Below are positions 33,610 to 41,340 of a stretch of DNA of 45,207 bases, in pieces. This DNA is from Streptomyces hydrogenans. GTDB lineage: Bacteria; Actinomycetota; Actinomycetes; Streptomycetales; Streptomycetaceae. Below the pieces are notes generated by a model. It was not told the DNA's origin, did not search any database, and worked only from the letters and a program-made list of their open reading frames with translations. The stretch is from NCBI RefSeq assembly GCF_014656075.1, contig NZ_BNBS01000068.1, forward strand, positions 564 to 45,770, read 5' to 3'. A program made the position numbers and the translations under genes. The first letter of the stretch is position 1, and the number at the start of each line of letters is the position of its first letter.

Positions 33610-34688
33610 GCACCCGCCACGGCCACGGGCTCGTCCTCGGCAAGTTCTATCCGCCGCACGCCGGCCACCACCACCTCGTCCGCACCGCCCTCGCCGCCTG
33701 CGAGCGCGTCACCGTCCTCGTCTGCGCCTCCTCCGTCGAGTCCCTGCCGCTGGAGGACCGGGTCGCCTGGATGCGCGAGGTCCACCCCGACGCCCTCGTC
33801 GTCGGCGCCGTCGACGACATCCCCGTCGACCTCACCGACCCCGCCGTCTGGGACGCCCACATGGCGGTCTTCCGGGCCGCCGTCCCCGAACCCGTCGACG
33901 CCGTCTTCACCTCGGAGCCGTACGGCGAGGAGCTCGCCCGGCGCTTCGGCGCCGCGTCCGTCCTCGTCGACCCCGACCGCACCGCCTTCCCCGTCTCCGG
34001 CACCGCCGTCCGCGCCGACCCGGCCGGCACCTGGGACCACCTGGAGGCACCCGTCCGGGCCGCCCTCACCCGCCGGATCGTCGTCCTCGGCGCCGAGTCC
34101 ACCGGCACCACCACCATGGCCCTCGCCCTCGCCGACCACTACCGGCGGCGCGGCGGGATCTGGGCCCGCACCCGCTACGTCCCCGAGTACGGCCGCGAGT
34201 ACAGCGAACTCAAGCTCGCCGAGCTGCGGGCCGTCCGCCCCGGCGCGGACTGGTCCGAGGTCGCCTTCCACACCGCCGACTTCCCCGTCATCGCCCAGCG
34301 CCAGGCCGAGCTGGAGGAGGAGGCGGCCCGGGCCGGCTCGCCCGTCCTCTTCTGCGACACCGACGCCTTCGCCACCACCATCTGGCACGAGCGCTACCTG
34401 GGCACCACCAGCGCCGCCACCGGCGAGATCGCCGCCCGCGGCCGGCAGCACCTCTGGCTGCTCACCGACCACCGGGGCGTCGACTTCGAGGACGACGGAC
34501 TGCGCGACGGCGAACACCTCCGCCCCTGGATGACCGCCCGCTTCCTCGCCCAGCTCGCCCACAGCGGCCGCCGCACCGTCGTCCTCACCGGCCCCCACGA
34601 GGAGCGCCTGGCCGCCGCCGTCGCCGCCGTGGACGCGCTGCTCGCCGAGGGCCCGCACCTCACCGACCCCCTCCCGGAGCGCAGATGA
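33606..34688 (+). CDS. nadR: NadR-type NMN adenylyltransferase/ribosylnicotinamide kinase
   Basis: 360 residues from GTG 33606 (GTGA overlap with pnuC). The nucleotidyltransferase domain begins GLVLGKFYPPHAGHHHLVRT, with the HXGH motif as HAGH, and ends near FPVSGTAVRADPAGTWDHL with the ISGT-like loop. The kinase domain starts near residue 158 with VVLGAESTGTTTMALALADH; its P-loop reads GAESTGTTT, with Thr where the usual Walker A has Lys. Further parts are RYVPEYGREYSELK, LFCDTDAFATTIWHERYLG and LWLLTDHRGVDFEDDGLRDG. The enzyme phosphorylates imported nicotinamide riboside to NMN and adenylates NMN to NAD. There is no N-terminal HTH, so unlike the enterobacterial NadR it is not itself a repressor; NrtR takes that role. 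Confidence 0.92.
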   Translation: MSTRHGHGLVLGKFYPPHAGHHHLVRTALAACERVTVLVCASSVESLPLEDRVAWMREVHPDALVVGAVDDIPVDLTDPAVWDAHMAVFRAAVPEPVDAVFTSEPYGEELARRFGAASVLVDPDRTAFPVSGTAVRADPAGTWDHLEAPVRAALTRRIVVLGAESTGTTTMALALADHYRRRGGIWARTRYVPEYGREYSELKLAELRAVRPGADWSEVAFHTADFPVIAQRQAELEEEAARAGSPVLFCDTDAFATTIWHERYLGTTSAATGEIAARGRQHLWLLTDHRGVDFEDDGLRDGEHLRPWMTARFLAQLAHSGRRTVVLTGPHEERLAAAVAAVDALLAEGPHLTDPLPERR

Positions 34689-35416
34689 CCACCCGCCCCG
34701 AGGGGTACGACCCCCGGGCCTTCGAGCCCTTCGCCGTCACCGTCGACCTCGCCGTCCTCACCGTCCGCGGCGGCCGGCTGCACGTCCTCCTCGTCCAGCG
34801 CGGCCAGGAGCCGTACGCCGGGGCCTGGGCGCTCCCCGGCGGCTTCGTGCTGCCCCGCGAGTCCGCCGGCACCGCCGCCCGCCGCGAACTCGCCGAGGAG
34901 ACCGGGCTGCCCGGGGCCGTCGTCGCCGGACTCCACCTCGAACAGCTCCGCACCTACACCGAACCGGACCGCGACCCGAGGATGCGGGTCGTCTCCGTCG
35001 CGTACACCGCCCTCGTCCCCGACCTGCCCGAACCGCGCGGCGGCGGCGACGCGGCGGAGGCCCGCTGGCTGCCCTACGACGAGGTGCCGGCGCTCGCCTT
35101 CGACCACGACCTGATCCTCGCCGACGCCCGCGAGCGGGTCGGCGCCAAGCTGGAGTACACCTGCCTCGCCACCGCCTTCTGCCCGCCCGAGTTCACCCTC
35201 GGCGAGCTGCGGGAGGTCTACGAGACGGTCTGGGGCGTCCCGCTGGACCGCCCCAACTTCCGGCGCAAGGTCCTCACCACCCCCGGCTTCGTCGAGGCCG
35301 TGGAGGGACCGCCGCGCCGCACCGGCGGACGGGGGAAACCGGCCGCGCTCTACCGGGCGGGAGGGGCCACCGCCCTCCACCCGCCGCTGCTCCGACCGGA
35401 AGGACGATCCGCATGA
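34685..35416 (+). CDS. nrtR: NrtR: Nudix-domain transcriptional repressor of NAD metabolism
   Basis: 243 residues from ATG 34685 (ATGA overlap with nadR). The N-terminal Nudix-like domain (AVTVDLAVLTVRGGRLHVLL, AGAWALPGGFVLPRESAG, ARRELAEETGLPG) keeps a near-complete Nudix box. It is followed by a winged-helix domain (FCPPEFTLGELREVYETVWG, then LDRPNFRRKVLTTPGFVEAV), the domain order that defines NrtR. In this family the Nudix part senses ADP-ribose or related NAD products, and the C-terminal domain binds DNA. It probably represses its own operon at 32928. It ends with an unconserved tail of about 35 residues and overlaps the glycohydrolase start. Confidence 0.9.
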   Translation: MTTRPEGYDPRAFEPFAVTVDLAVLTVRGGRLHVLLVQRGQEPYAGAWALPGGFVLPRESAGTAARRELAEETGLPGAVVAGLHLEQLRTYTEPDRDPRMRVVSVAYTALVPDLPEPRGGGDAAEARWLPYDEVPALAFDHDLILADARERVGAKLEYTCLATAFCPPEFTLGELREVYETVWGVPLDRPNFRRKVLTTPGFVEAVEGPPRRTGGRGKPAALYRAGGATALHPPLLRPEGRSA

Positions 35417-36426
35417 ACAAGCAGGCTGCCACGGGGACGCTGATGGGGCTGGCGCTGGGGGACGCGCTGGGTTTCCCGACCGAGTTCAACGACGTGCCCG
35501 CGATCCTCGCGAAGTGCGGGCCCTGGCGGGAGATGGAGCTGCCGGTGACGCGGGGGACCGCGTACATCACCGACGACACCCAGATGACCCTTGCCTTCGC
35601 CCGAGGGGTCCGGACCGCCATGGAGAGCGGCCTGCTCACCCCGCACCGGCTCGCCCGGCCCGTGCGCGACGAGTACGTCGACTGGTACCACTCCCCGGAG
35701 AACAACCGCGCCCCCGGCAACACCTGCCTGCTCGCCTGTCGGCTCCTCGACAGCGACCGCCGCTGGCAGGACGCCAGCCAGATCGGGTCCAAGGGCTGCG
35801 GTGCCAACATGCGCGTCGCTCCCATCGGGCTCGTCCCCGGGCTGAGCGACGAGCAGCGGGCCGGCGCCGCCCAGCTCCAGGCCGCGCTCACCCACGGGCA
35901 CCCCACCGGGCTCGCCGCCTCCGACCTCACCGCGCGGGCCGTGTGGCTGCTCGCCCAGGGGGTCGACCCGGCCGGGCTCGTCGGGCAGCTGCGCTCGTAC
36001 GCGTACGAGAACCGGGACCGGTACCACGAGCGCTGGCTCGGCGACCTGTGGACCCGCTCGCAGGACCCGGACGCCGGGCACTTCGTCCGGCGCGGCTGGG
36101 ACGAGTGCCTCGCCGTGCTCGAACGGCTCGACTCCGTGCAGCGCACCGCCGACCCGGAGCTCGACCCCTGTACGTACACGGGCGACGGCTGGATCGCGGA
36201 GGAGGCGCTCGCCACCGGGCTGCTCTGCTTCCTGCTCTTCCCCGGCGAGCCGCTGACCGCCCTGCGCCGGGCGGCCTGCACGCGCGGCGACTCCGACTCG
36301 ATCGCCGCCCTCGCCGGCGCCTTCGCGGGCGCCCACCTGGGGGCGGACGCCTGGCCCGCCGAGTGGACCGCGCGGATCGAGCACCGGGACGAGCTGCTGG
36401 AACTCGGGGCCCTCTGGGACGCGTGA
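35413..36426 (+). CDS. ADP-ribosylglycohydrolase family protein
   Basis: 337 residues from ATG 35413 (ATGA overlap with nrtR). Family motifs are GTLMGLALGDALGFPTEF at the N-terminus, YITDDTQMTLAFARGV (the DDT metal ligands), GSKGCGANMRVAPIGLV and the C-terminal RGDSDSIAALAGAFAGAHLG (the GDTDT-type metal loop). All ligands for the two Mg ions of DraG/ARH enzymes seem present, so it should be active. It removes ADP-ribose from proteins, nucleic acids or small molecules. In this operon the ADP-ribose it frees is the expected signal for NrtR, giving a feed-forward link; that is inference. Target unknown. No ADP-ribosyltransferase is encoded in the window. Confidence 0.9.
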   Translation: MNKQAATGTLMGLALGDALGFPTEFNDVPAILAKCGPWREMELPVTRGTAYITDDTQMTLAFARGVRTAMESGLLTPHRLARPVRDEYVDWYHSPENNRAPGNTCLLACRLLDSDRRWQDASQIGSKGCGANMRVAPIGLVPGLSDEQRAGAAQLQAALTHGHPTGLAASDLTARAVWLLAQGVDPAGLVGQLRSYAYENRDRYHERWLGDLWTRSQDPDAGHFVRRGWDECLAVLERLDSVQRTADPELDPCTYTGDGWIAEEALATGLLCFLLFPGEPLTALRRAACTRGDSDSIAALAGAFAGAHLGADAWPAEWTARIEHRDELLELGALWDA

Positions 36427-36451
36427 GGCGGTTCTGGAAGGCTGGGGCCCC

Positions 36452-37222
36452 ATGACGCTCACCCTTGAGGCCCACCAGGCCGAACTGACCGCCGTGGTGG
36501 CCGGGGAACCCGACCCCCTCCTCTTCGCCACGGTCTCCGGAGCCCACCTGTACGGCTTCCCGTCCCGCGACTCCGACGTGGACCTGCGGGGGGTCCACCT
36601 GCTGCCCGCCGCGGCGCTGGTCGGGCTCCGGGAGCCCGAGGAGACCCGGGACCGGACGTGGGACCGGGACGGGGTCGAGATGGACCTCGTCACGCACGAC
36701 CTGCGGAAGTTCGCCCGGCTGATGCTGCGCCGCAACGGCTACGTCCTGGAGCAGCTGACCTCGCCGCTGGTCGTGCACACCAGCCCGGCGCACGCCGAGC
36801 TGACCGCCCTCGTGCCCGGGGTGCTCACCACCCACCACGCCCACCACTACCGGGGCTTCGCCGCGACCCAGTGGCGGCTCTTCGAGAAGAGCGGCGAGCT
36901 CAAGCCGCTGCTCTACACCTACCGGGCGCTGCTCACCGGCATCCACCTGATGCGCTCCGGCGAGGTCCAGGCCCACCTGCCGACCCTCGTGGAGGAGGTG
37001 CCGGAGGCCCCGGCCCGGATCCCCGGCCTGGTCGCCGCGAAGACGGCCGCCGAGCACGGCGCCGCCGCGGTCGTGCCGGAGGACGTACGGGCCGAGGTGG
37101 AGGTCCTGCACGGGGTGCTCGACGCCGCCCAGGAGGCGTCGGGCCTCCCGGACGCGGTCCGCGCCGGTGACGCCCTCCACGACCTGGTCGTACGGCTCCG
37201 GCTAGAGCACCTGGAGGGCTGA
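36452..37222 (+). CDS. Predicted nucleotidyltransferase (COG3541-like), end of the NAD operon
   Basis: 256 residues from ATG 36452, 25 bp after the glycohydrolase. The signature LLFATVSGAHLYGFPSRDSD followed by VDLRGV matches the GSxxxG...SDxDxRG motif of pol-beta-fold nucleotidyltransferases, here with SG in place of the usual GS, which may matter for activity. Later parts are VEMDLVTHDLRKFARLMLRR, NGYVLEQLTSPLVV and LKPLLYTYRALLTGIHLMRS. These families transfer nucleotides to RNA, proteins or antibiotics; the target is unknown. The last 21 bp overlap a minus-strand paralogue. Same-strand position and spacing place it in the NrtR-controlled operon. Confidence 0.82.
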   Translation: MTLTLEAHQAELTAVVAGEPDPLLFATVSGAHLYGFPSRDSDVDLRGVHLLPAAALVGLREPEETRDRTWDRDGVEMDLVTHDLRKFARLMLRRNGYVLEQLTSPLVVHTSPAHAELTALVPGVLTTHHAHHYRGFAATQWRLFEKSGELKPLLYTYRALLTGIHLMRSGEVQAHLPTLVEEVPEAPARIPGLVAAKTAAEHGAAAVVPEDVRAEVEVLHGVLDAAQEASGLPDAVRAGDALHDLVVRLRLEHLEG

Positions 37223-37897
37223 CGCGCGGCGGGCGCGGGCCAGCAGGTCCTGCACGCGCGCGTGGTCCGGGGCGGCGGGCAGCGGGCTGCTGTCGAGGGC
37301 GGTGTCGGCCTCGTCCTGGAGGCGGTTCATCCAGCTCTCGACCTCGGGCCACGGGACCTCGCCGCGCTTGACGGCGAGCAGCCGCTCCCGGTCCCCGCCC
37401 ACGTCGATCCGCAGCTCGCCGGTGCGCAGCAGGTCCCGGCAGCTGCCCAGCAGCCGCAGCAGGTGCATGGCGTGCTTCCAGCGCGGACGCCCGTACTGGC
37501 GGACGTCGGCCTCCAGCTTGCGGCGCTGGCCGCCCGCGTAGCGCACGAAGGTGCCGTGGGCCTGGCGGGAGAGGAAGGCGCCGCGCAGGTCGAGGAGTGC
37601 GCGGCCCCATTCGGTGGTGTGGGTGACGAGCGGGGAGTGGAGGCACTCCAGGACGTTCGGGTTGTTGCGCAGGGCCAGTTCGCAGAAGCGTTCCAGCTCC
37701 CAGCTGAACTGCTCCGGGGCCGGTCCCTCCACGTGCGCCGGGGGCTTGTCGAAGTGCCAGAAGAGCGGGGTGGGGGCGAGGTAGACGCCCCGGACGTCGG
37801 TGTCGCTGTCCTCGGTGGCCAGGCCGAAGGCGCGCGAGCCCATCACACAGGCGTAGACGGTGTGCTCGCGCACGAGGGCCTCGGGGGACATGTCCAT
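37202..37897 (-). CDS. Predicted nucleotidyltransferase (COG3541-like), convergent paralogue
   Basis: 231 residues from ATG 37897 to TAG at 37202-37204. Its motif VYACVMGSRAFGLATEDSDT followed by DVRGVYL has the intact GSRxFG and SDxDxRG elements. ELALRNNPNVLECLHSPLVT and WKHAMHLLRLLGSCRDLLRT parallel the plus-strand gene over most of the length, so the two are paralogues arranged tail-to-tail with overlapping 3' ends. The catalytic Asp pair appears intact. It lies 10 bp after the Rieske gene on the same strand and may be cotranscribed with it, which would place its control outside the NrtR promoter. Substrate is unknown. Confidence 0.82.
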   Translation of the reverse strand: MDMSPEALVREHTVYACVMGSRAFGLATEDSDTDVRGVYLAPTPLFWHFDKPPAHVEGPAPEQFSWELERFCELALRNNPNVLECLHSPLVTHTTEWGRALLDLRGAFLSRQAHGTFVRYAGGQRRKLEADVRQYGRPRWKHAMHLLRLLGSCRDLLRTGELRIDVGGDRERLLAVKRGEVPWPEVESWMNRLQDEADTALDSSPLPAAPDHARVQDLLARARRASALQVL

Positions 37898-37907
37898 GGC
37901 GGCCAGG

Positions 37908-38366
37908 CTACGCGAGGGTGATCGTCCCCCCGGAGACGGTGATCTCCTCCGCGGGCAGCGGGCGGGGCGCCGGACCGGCCGCCACCGAGCCGTCGGCGAT
38001 GCGGTACTTCGAGCCGTGGCAGGGGCAGTCGATGGTGCCGTCCGCGACCTTGTCCACCAGACAGCCCTGGTGGGTGCAGACCGCCGAGAACGCCTTGAAC
38101 TCGCCCTCGGTCGGCTGGGTGACGACCACCTTCCGGTCCTTGAAGACCGTGCCGCCGCCCACCGGGATCTCCGAGGTGGCGGTGAGCGGGGTGCCGCCGG
38201 CCGTCCCCGGCGCGGAGCTGGGTTCGGCGGAGGCCGGGGCGCTCGACTCCGTGCCGCCGCCCCCGCCGTCGTCCGAGCCGCAGCCGGTGGTCGTCGCGGC
38301 GGTCGCCGTGGTCAGGGCCGCCGTGGCGAGCAGGACCGTTCGGCGGGGTGTCGTCCGTGAAGTCAT
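37908..38366 (-). CDS. Rieske [2Fe-2S] protein with Tat/lipoprotein-type signal
   Basis: 152 residues from ATG 38366; longer in-frame starts to 38450 would precede the signal peptide and are rejected. The N-terminus TPRRTVLLATAALTTATAAT has a twin-arginine motif, with TTGCGS as a weak lipobox, then a Gly/Ser/Pro linker of about 40 residues. The Rieske domain carries FSAVCTHQGCLVDKVADGTI and CPCHGSKYRIADG, the two CxH...CxxH pairs that hold the cluster. It is therefore probably exported folded and membrane-anchored, and acts in electron transfer. It is not part of a bc complex operon. Gene 37202 follows 10 bp later. Confidence 0.9.
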   Translation of the reverse strand: MTSRTTPRRTVLLATAALTTATAATTTGCGSDDGGGGGTESSAPASAEPSSAPGTAGGTPLTATSEIPVGGGTVFKDRKVVVTQPTEGEFKAFSAVCTHQGCLVDKVADGTIDCPCHGSKYRIADGSVAAGPAPRPLPAEEITVSGGTITLA

Positions 38367-38421
38367 ACGGGCCAGCTTCCCGCCGTCCGCGCCGCCGCCC
38401 CCGCAACACGCCGGGCCCGGG

Positions 38422-38766
38422 CTACACCCAGGGCACCAACTCCCCCGCACGGCCGTCCGTGTCCCGCAGCACCTCCAGGACGGCGGTCACCGCGGCCCGC
38501 TCGACCGGCCCGTACACGTGCGGGAAGAGCCGGTCCTCCGACCCCTCCCAGCGGACCTCCCCGGTGAGCAGGGACTCGTCGATCACCAGCACGAGCAGCG
38601 GGCCCGGCGCGTCCCGGTAGTGGGCGTCGGCGACCGCCAGAGCGGACGGCTCGTCCGCCGAGCAGTGCACGAAGCCCTCGGCGGAGAGCGACGGCGGGGC
38701 GTAGGGGCGACCGGGGTCGGCGGACCAGTCGGCCCACTCGTCGAAGGGGATGACATGGAGCAGCAT
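38422..38766 (-). CDS. DUF952 family protein
   Basis: 114 residues from ATG 38766. The pattern MLLHVIPFDEWADWSADPGR, YAPPSLSAEGFVHCSADE, LLVLVIDESLLTGEVRWEGS and LFPHVYGPVERAAVTAVL is that of DUF952 proteins, small cytosolic proteins with a conserved FIHCS-like motif (here FVHCSADE). The family is sometimes linked to glutathione-S-transferase-type or ADP-ribosyltransferase-like folds in annotations, but I cannot assign a function. It is first of the minus-strand run DUF952, Rieske, nucleotidyltransferase; 55 bp separate it from the Rieske gene. Confidence 0.85.
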   Translation of the reverse strand: MLLHVIPFDEWADWSADPGRPYAPPSLSAEGFVHCSADEPSALAVADAHYRDAPGPLLVLVIDESLLTGEVRWEGSEDRLFPHVYGPVERAAVTAVLEVLRDTDGRAGELVPWV

Positions 38767-38876
38767 CCGCCCTTTCTACCCGCTCGCGGGCCGGCCCTTA
38801 CACCGGGTGGCGGAATGGGGCGGTATGAGTGAGATTGAGACGATCGGGGCTGTTCACCGGACGAAAGGCAGAACCC

Positions 38877-39320
38877 ATGGCGGGCAACGATCTCGGCAGT
38901 CTCCTCGGCTCCCTGCTCGGCGGCGGAGGCGCGGGACAGGGCGGATCCGGCGGCGCCGGCGGCATCCTGGGCTCCCTGCTCGGCGCCCTCGCGGGCGGCG
39001 GCCAGGGGAGCGGCGGCGCGGGCGGCGGGCAGAACCCGCTCGGCGGGCTCCTCGACATGCTCACCAGGTCCGGCCTCGCCGACCAGGCCCAGTCCTGGAT
39101 CGGCACCGGCGACAACAAGCCCGTCGACGGCGCCCAGATCGCCCAGGCCCTCCCCGACGAGACCCTCCAGCAGGTCGCGCGGGACGCCGGCGTCAGCCCG
39201 CAGCAGGCCGCCGACGAGATCGCGCAGTCGCTGCCGCAGGCCGTGGACAAGCTGACCCCGGGCGGCACGCTCCCGCAGGGCGGGTCGCTGGAGGACATCA
39301 TCCGCGCGCAGAAGCTCTGA
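38877..39320 (+). CDS. YidB-like/DUF937 protein
   Basis: 147 residues from ATG 38877, with AAAGG at 38864-38868. The first 60 residues are a Gly/Leu-rich array (DLGSLLGSLLGGGGAGQGG and ILGSLLGALAGGG), followed by a helical domain (ADQAQSWIGTGDNKPVDGAQ, IAQALPDETLQQVARDAGVS, QQAADEIAQSLPQAVDKLTP), as in YidB/DUF937 proteins. No signal peptide or membrane helix is seen. Function is unknown. It stands alone between divergent DUF952 and a strong hairpin at 39344. Confidence 0.8.
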   Translation: MAGNDLGSLLGSLLGGGGAGQGGSGGAGGILGSLLGALAGGGQGSGGAGGGQNPLGGLLDMLTRSGLADQAQSWIGTGDNKPVDGAQIAQALPDETLQQVARDAGVSPQQAADEIAQSLPQAVDKLTPGGTLPQGGSLEDIIRAQKL

Positions 39321-39343
39321 CGCGCCCGGACGCCTCCCCGGAA

Positions 39344-39378
39344 CCGTGCCCGTCCCGCGTCTCGCGGGACGGGCACGG
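39344..39378 (+). terminator. Strong hairpin terminator after the YidB-like gene
   Basis: A perfect 16-bp stem (39344-39359 with 39363-39378) and 3-nt loop begin 24 bp after the stop codon. There is no T tract. Confidence 0.75.
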
Positions 39379-39446
39379 GCGCGGACGCCCCCGGCGGCTG
39401 ACTAGGCTGGGGCCTCTCCGCCCCGCGCCCCCAAGGACACCGCCCC

Positions 39447-40535
39447 GTGAGAACAGCGCTCGTCATCGGAACCGGACTGATCGGCACCTCCGCCGCACTC
39501 GCCCTCGCCGGCCGGGGCGTCACGGTCCACCTGCGCGACCACGACCCGGCGAGCGCCCGGACCGCCGCGTCGCTCGGCGCGGGCACCGACACGGAGCCCG
39601 AGGGCACCGTCGACCTGGCCGTCGTCGCCGTACCGCCGGCCCACGTCGCCGCCACCCTCGCCGAGGCGATGGGCGCGGGGACCGCCCGCGCCTACCTCGA
39701 CGTCGCCAGCGTCAAGGGCGGCCCCCGGCGGGAACTCCAGGCGCTGGGCCTCGACCTCACCCCGTACATCGGCACCCACCCCATGTCCGGCAAGGAGCGC
39801 TCGGGCCCGCTCGCGGCCACCGCCGACCTCTTCGAGGGCCGGCCCTGGGTGCTCACCCCGACCAGGGACACCGACACCGAGGTCCTCAACCTCGCGCTGG
39901 AGCTCGTCGCCTTCTGCCGGGCCGTGCCCGTCGTCATGGACGCCGACGCCCACGACCGCGCCGTCGCCCTCGTCTCCCACACCCCCCAGCTCGTCTCCTC
40001 CCTGGTCGCGGCGCGGCTCGAGGAGGCGGAGGAGTCGGCCGTACGGCTCTGCGGGCAGGGGATACGGGACGTCACGCGGATCGCCGCGTCCGACCCGCGG
40101 ATGTGGATCGAGATCCTCTCCGCCAACCCGGGGCCCGTCGCCGACGTCCTCTCCGGCGTCGCCGCCGACCTCGACGAGACGGTACGGGCGCTGCGGGCGC
40201 TGCAGTCGCCGGACGAGGAGCGGCGGCGGGACGGGGCGGCGGGCGTCGAGGACGTGCTGCGCCGCGGGAACGCGGGGCGCGCGCGGGTGCCCGGCAAGCA
40301 CGGGGCGGCGCCGACGGCCTACGAGACGGTCGCGGTCCTCATCAGCGACAAGCCCGGCGAGCTGGCGCGGATCTTCGCGGACGCCGGGCGGGCCGGGGTG
40401 AACATCGAGGACGTGCGGATCGAGCACGCGACCGGGCAGCAGGCGGGCCTGGTCCAGCTCATGGTCGACCCCAAGGCCGCTCCCGCCCTCTCCCACTCGC
40501 TGCAGTCCCAGGGCTGGTCCCTGCGCACCCCCTGA
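39447..40535 (+). CDS. tyrA: Prephenate dehydrogenase with C-terminal ACT domain
   Basis: 362 residues from GTG 39447, with AAGGA upstream. The NAD(P)-binding start is ALVIGTGLIGTSAALALAGR, then DLAVVAVPPAHVAATLAEAM, YLDVASVKGGPRRELQAL, the catalytic-region HPMSGKERSGPLAATADLFE and AHDRAVALVSHTPQLVSSLV. The C-terminal ACT domain (AYETVAVLISDKPGELARIF, GVNIEDVRIEHATGQQAGLV) is expected to give feedback control by tyrosine or related ligands. It converts prephenate to 4-hydroxyphenylpyruvate in tyrosine synthesis. It precedes cmk by 130 bp, as in other actinobacteria. A TAGGCT -10-like box at 39402-39407 may be its promoter. Confidence 0.93.
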   Translation: MRTALVIGTGLIGTSAALALAGRGVTVHLRDHDPASARTAASLGAGTDTEPEGTVDLAVVAVPPAHVAATLAEAMGAGTARAYLDVASVKGGPRRELQALGLDLTPYIGTHPMSGKERSGPLAATADLFEGRPWVLTPTRDTDTEVLNLALELVAFCRAVPVVMDADAHDRAVALVSHTPQLVSSLVAARLEEAEESAVRLCGQGIRDVTRIAASDPRMWIEILSANPGPVADVLSGVAADLDETVRALRALQSPDEERRRDGAAGVEDVLRRGNAGRARVPGKHGAAPTAYETVAVLISDKPGELARIFADAGRAGVNIEDVRIEHATGQQAGLVQLMVDPKAAPALSHSLQSQGWSLRTP

Positions 40536-40665
40536 GCCCCGGCGGGCGGGCGCCGGTGCCGGGCGCGGGGGCGGAGGGAGAGGGCGGTGCGGGGGACTCG
40601 GTAACCTTGTAGGGGTTCCGGGCTGCCGCCGGGACCGCCACCCACCCCAGGAAGGCCCCCTCACC

Positions 40666-41340
40666 GTGGAATCCGTGATCGTCGCCATCGACGGCCCCTC
40701 CGGCACGGGCAAGTCGAGCACCTCGAAGGCGGTCGCCGCCAAGCTGGGCCTGCACTACCTGGACACCGGGGCCCAGTACCGGGCGATCACCTGGTGGATG
40801 ATCGGCAACGGGGTGGACGTGACCGACGCGGACGCCGTGGCGAACGCCGCCGGCAAGCCCGTCATCGTCTCCGGCACCGACCCGTCCCGCCCGACGATCA
40901 CCGTCGACGGCGTCGACGCCTCCGGTCCGATCCGGACCGAGGAGGTCACCTCCCGGGTCAGCGCGGTCAGCGCCGTCCCCGAGGTCCGCGCGCTGATCAC
41001 CGAGCTCCAGCGCGGCATCGCCCGCGAGGCCGACCGCGGCATCGTCGTCGAGGGCCGGGACATCGGCACGACCGTCCTTCCCGACGCCGACCTCAAGGTC
41101 TTCCTCACCGCCTCGCCCGAGGCCCGCGCCGCCCGCCGCTCCGGCGAGCTGAAGGGCGTCGACGTGCGGGCCACGCAGGAGGCCCTGGTCAAGCGGGACG
41201 CGGCGGACTCCAGCCGCAAGACCTCCCCGCTCGCCAAGGCCGGGGACGCGGTCGAGGTCGACACGACCGAGCTCACCCTCGACCAGGTCATCGAGTGCGT
41301 CGTCACCCTCGTCGAGGAGAAGCGGGCGGCCGCGAAGTGA
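40666..41340 (+). CDS. cmk: Cytidylate kinase
   Basis: 224 residues from GTG 40666 (AGGAAGG upstream). It has the P-loop AIDGPSGTGKSSTSKAVAAK, then LGLHYLDTGAQYRAITWWMI, the CMP-binding segment DRGIVVEGRDIGTTVLPDAD and ASPEARAARRSG. It phosphorylates CMP and dCMP in the cytosol, a step next to that of CTP synthase. It is followed by plsC with a 4-bp overlap (GTGA) and then der, the conserved cmk-der order of actinobacteria. A -10-like TAACCT at 40602-40607 lies in the 130-bp gap from tyrA. Confidence 0.96.
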   Translation: MESVIVAIDGPSGTGKSSTSKAVAAKLGLHYLDTGAQYRAITWWMIGNGVDVTDADAVANAAGKPVIVSGTDPSRPTITVDGVDASGPIRTEEVTSRVSAVSAVPEVRALITELQRGIAREADRGIVVEGRDIGTTVLPDADLKVFLTASPEARAARRSGELKGVDVRATQEALVKRDAADSSRKTSPLAKAGDAVEVDTTELTLDQVIECVVTLVEEKRAAAK

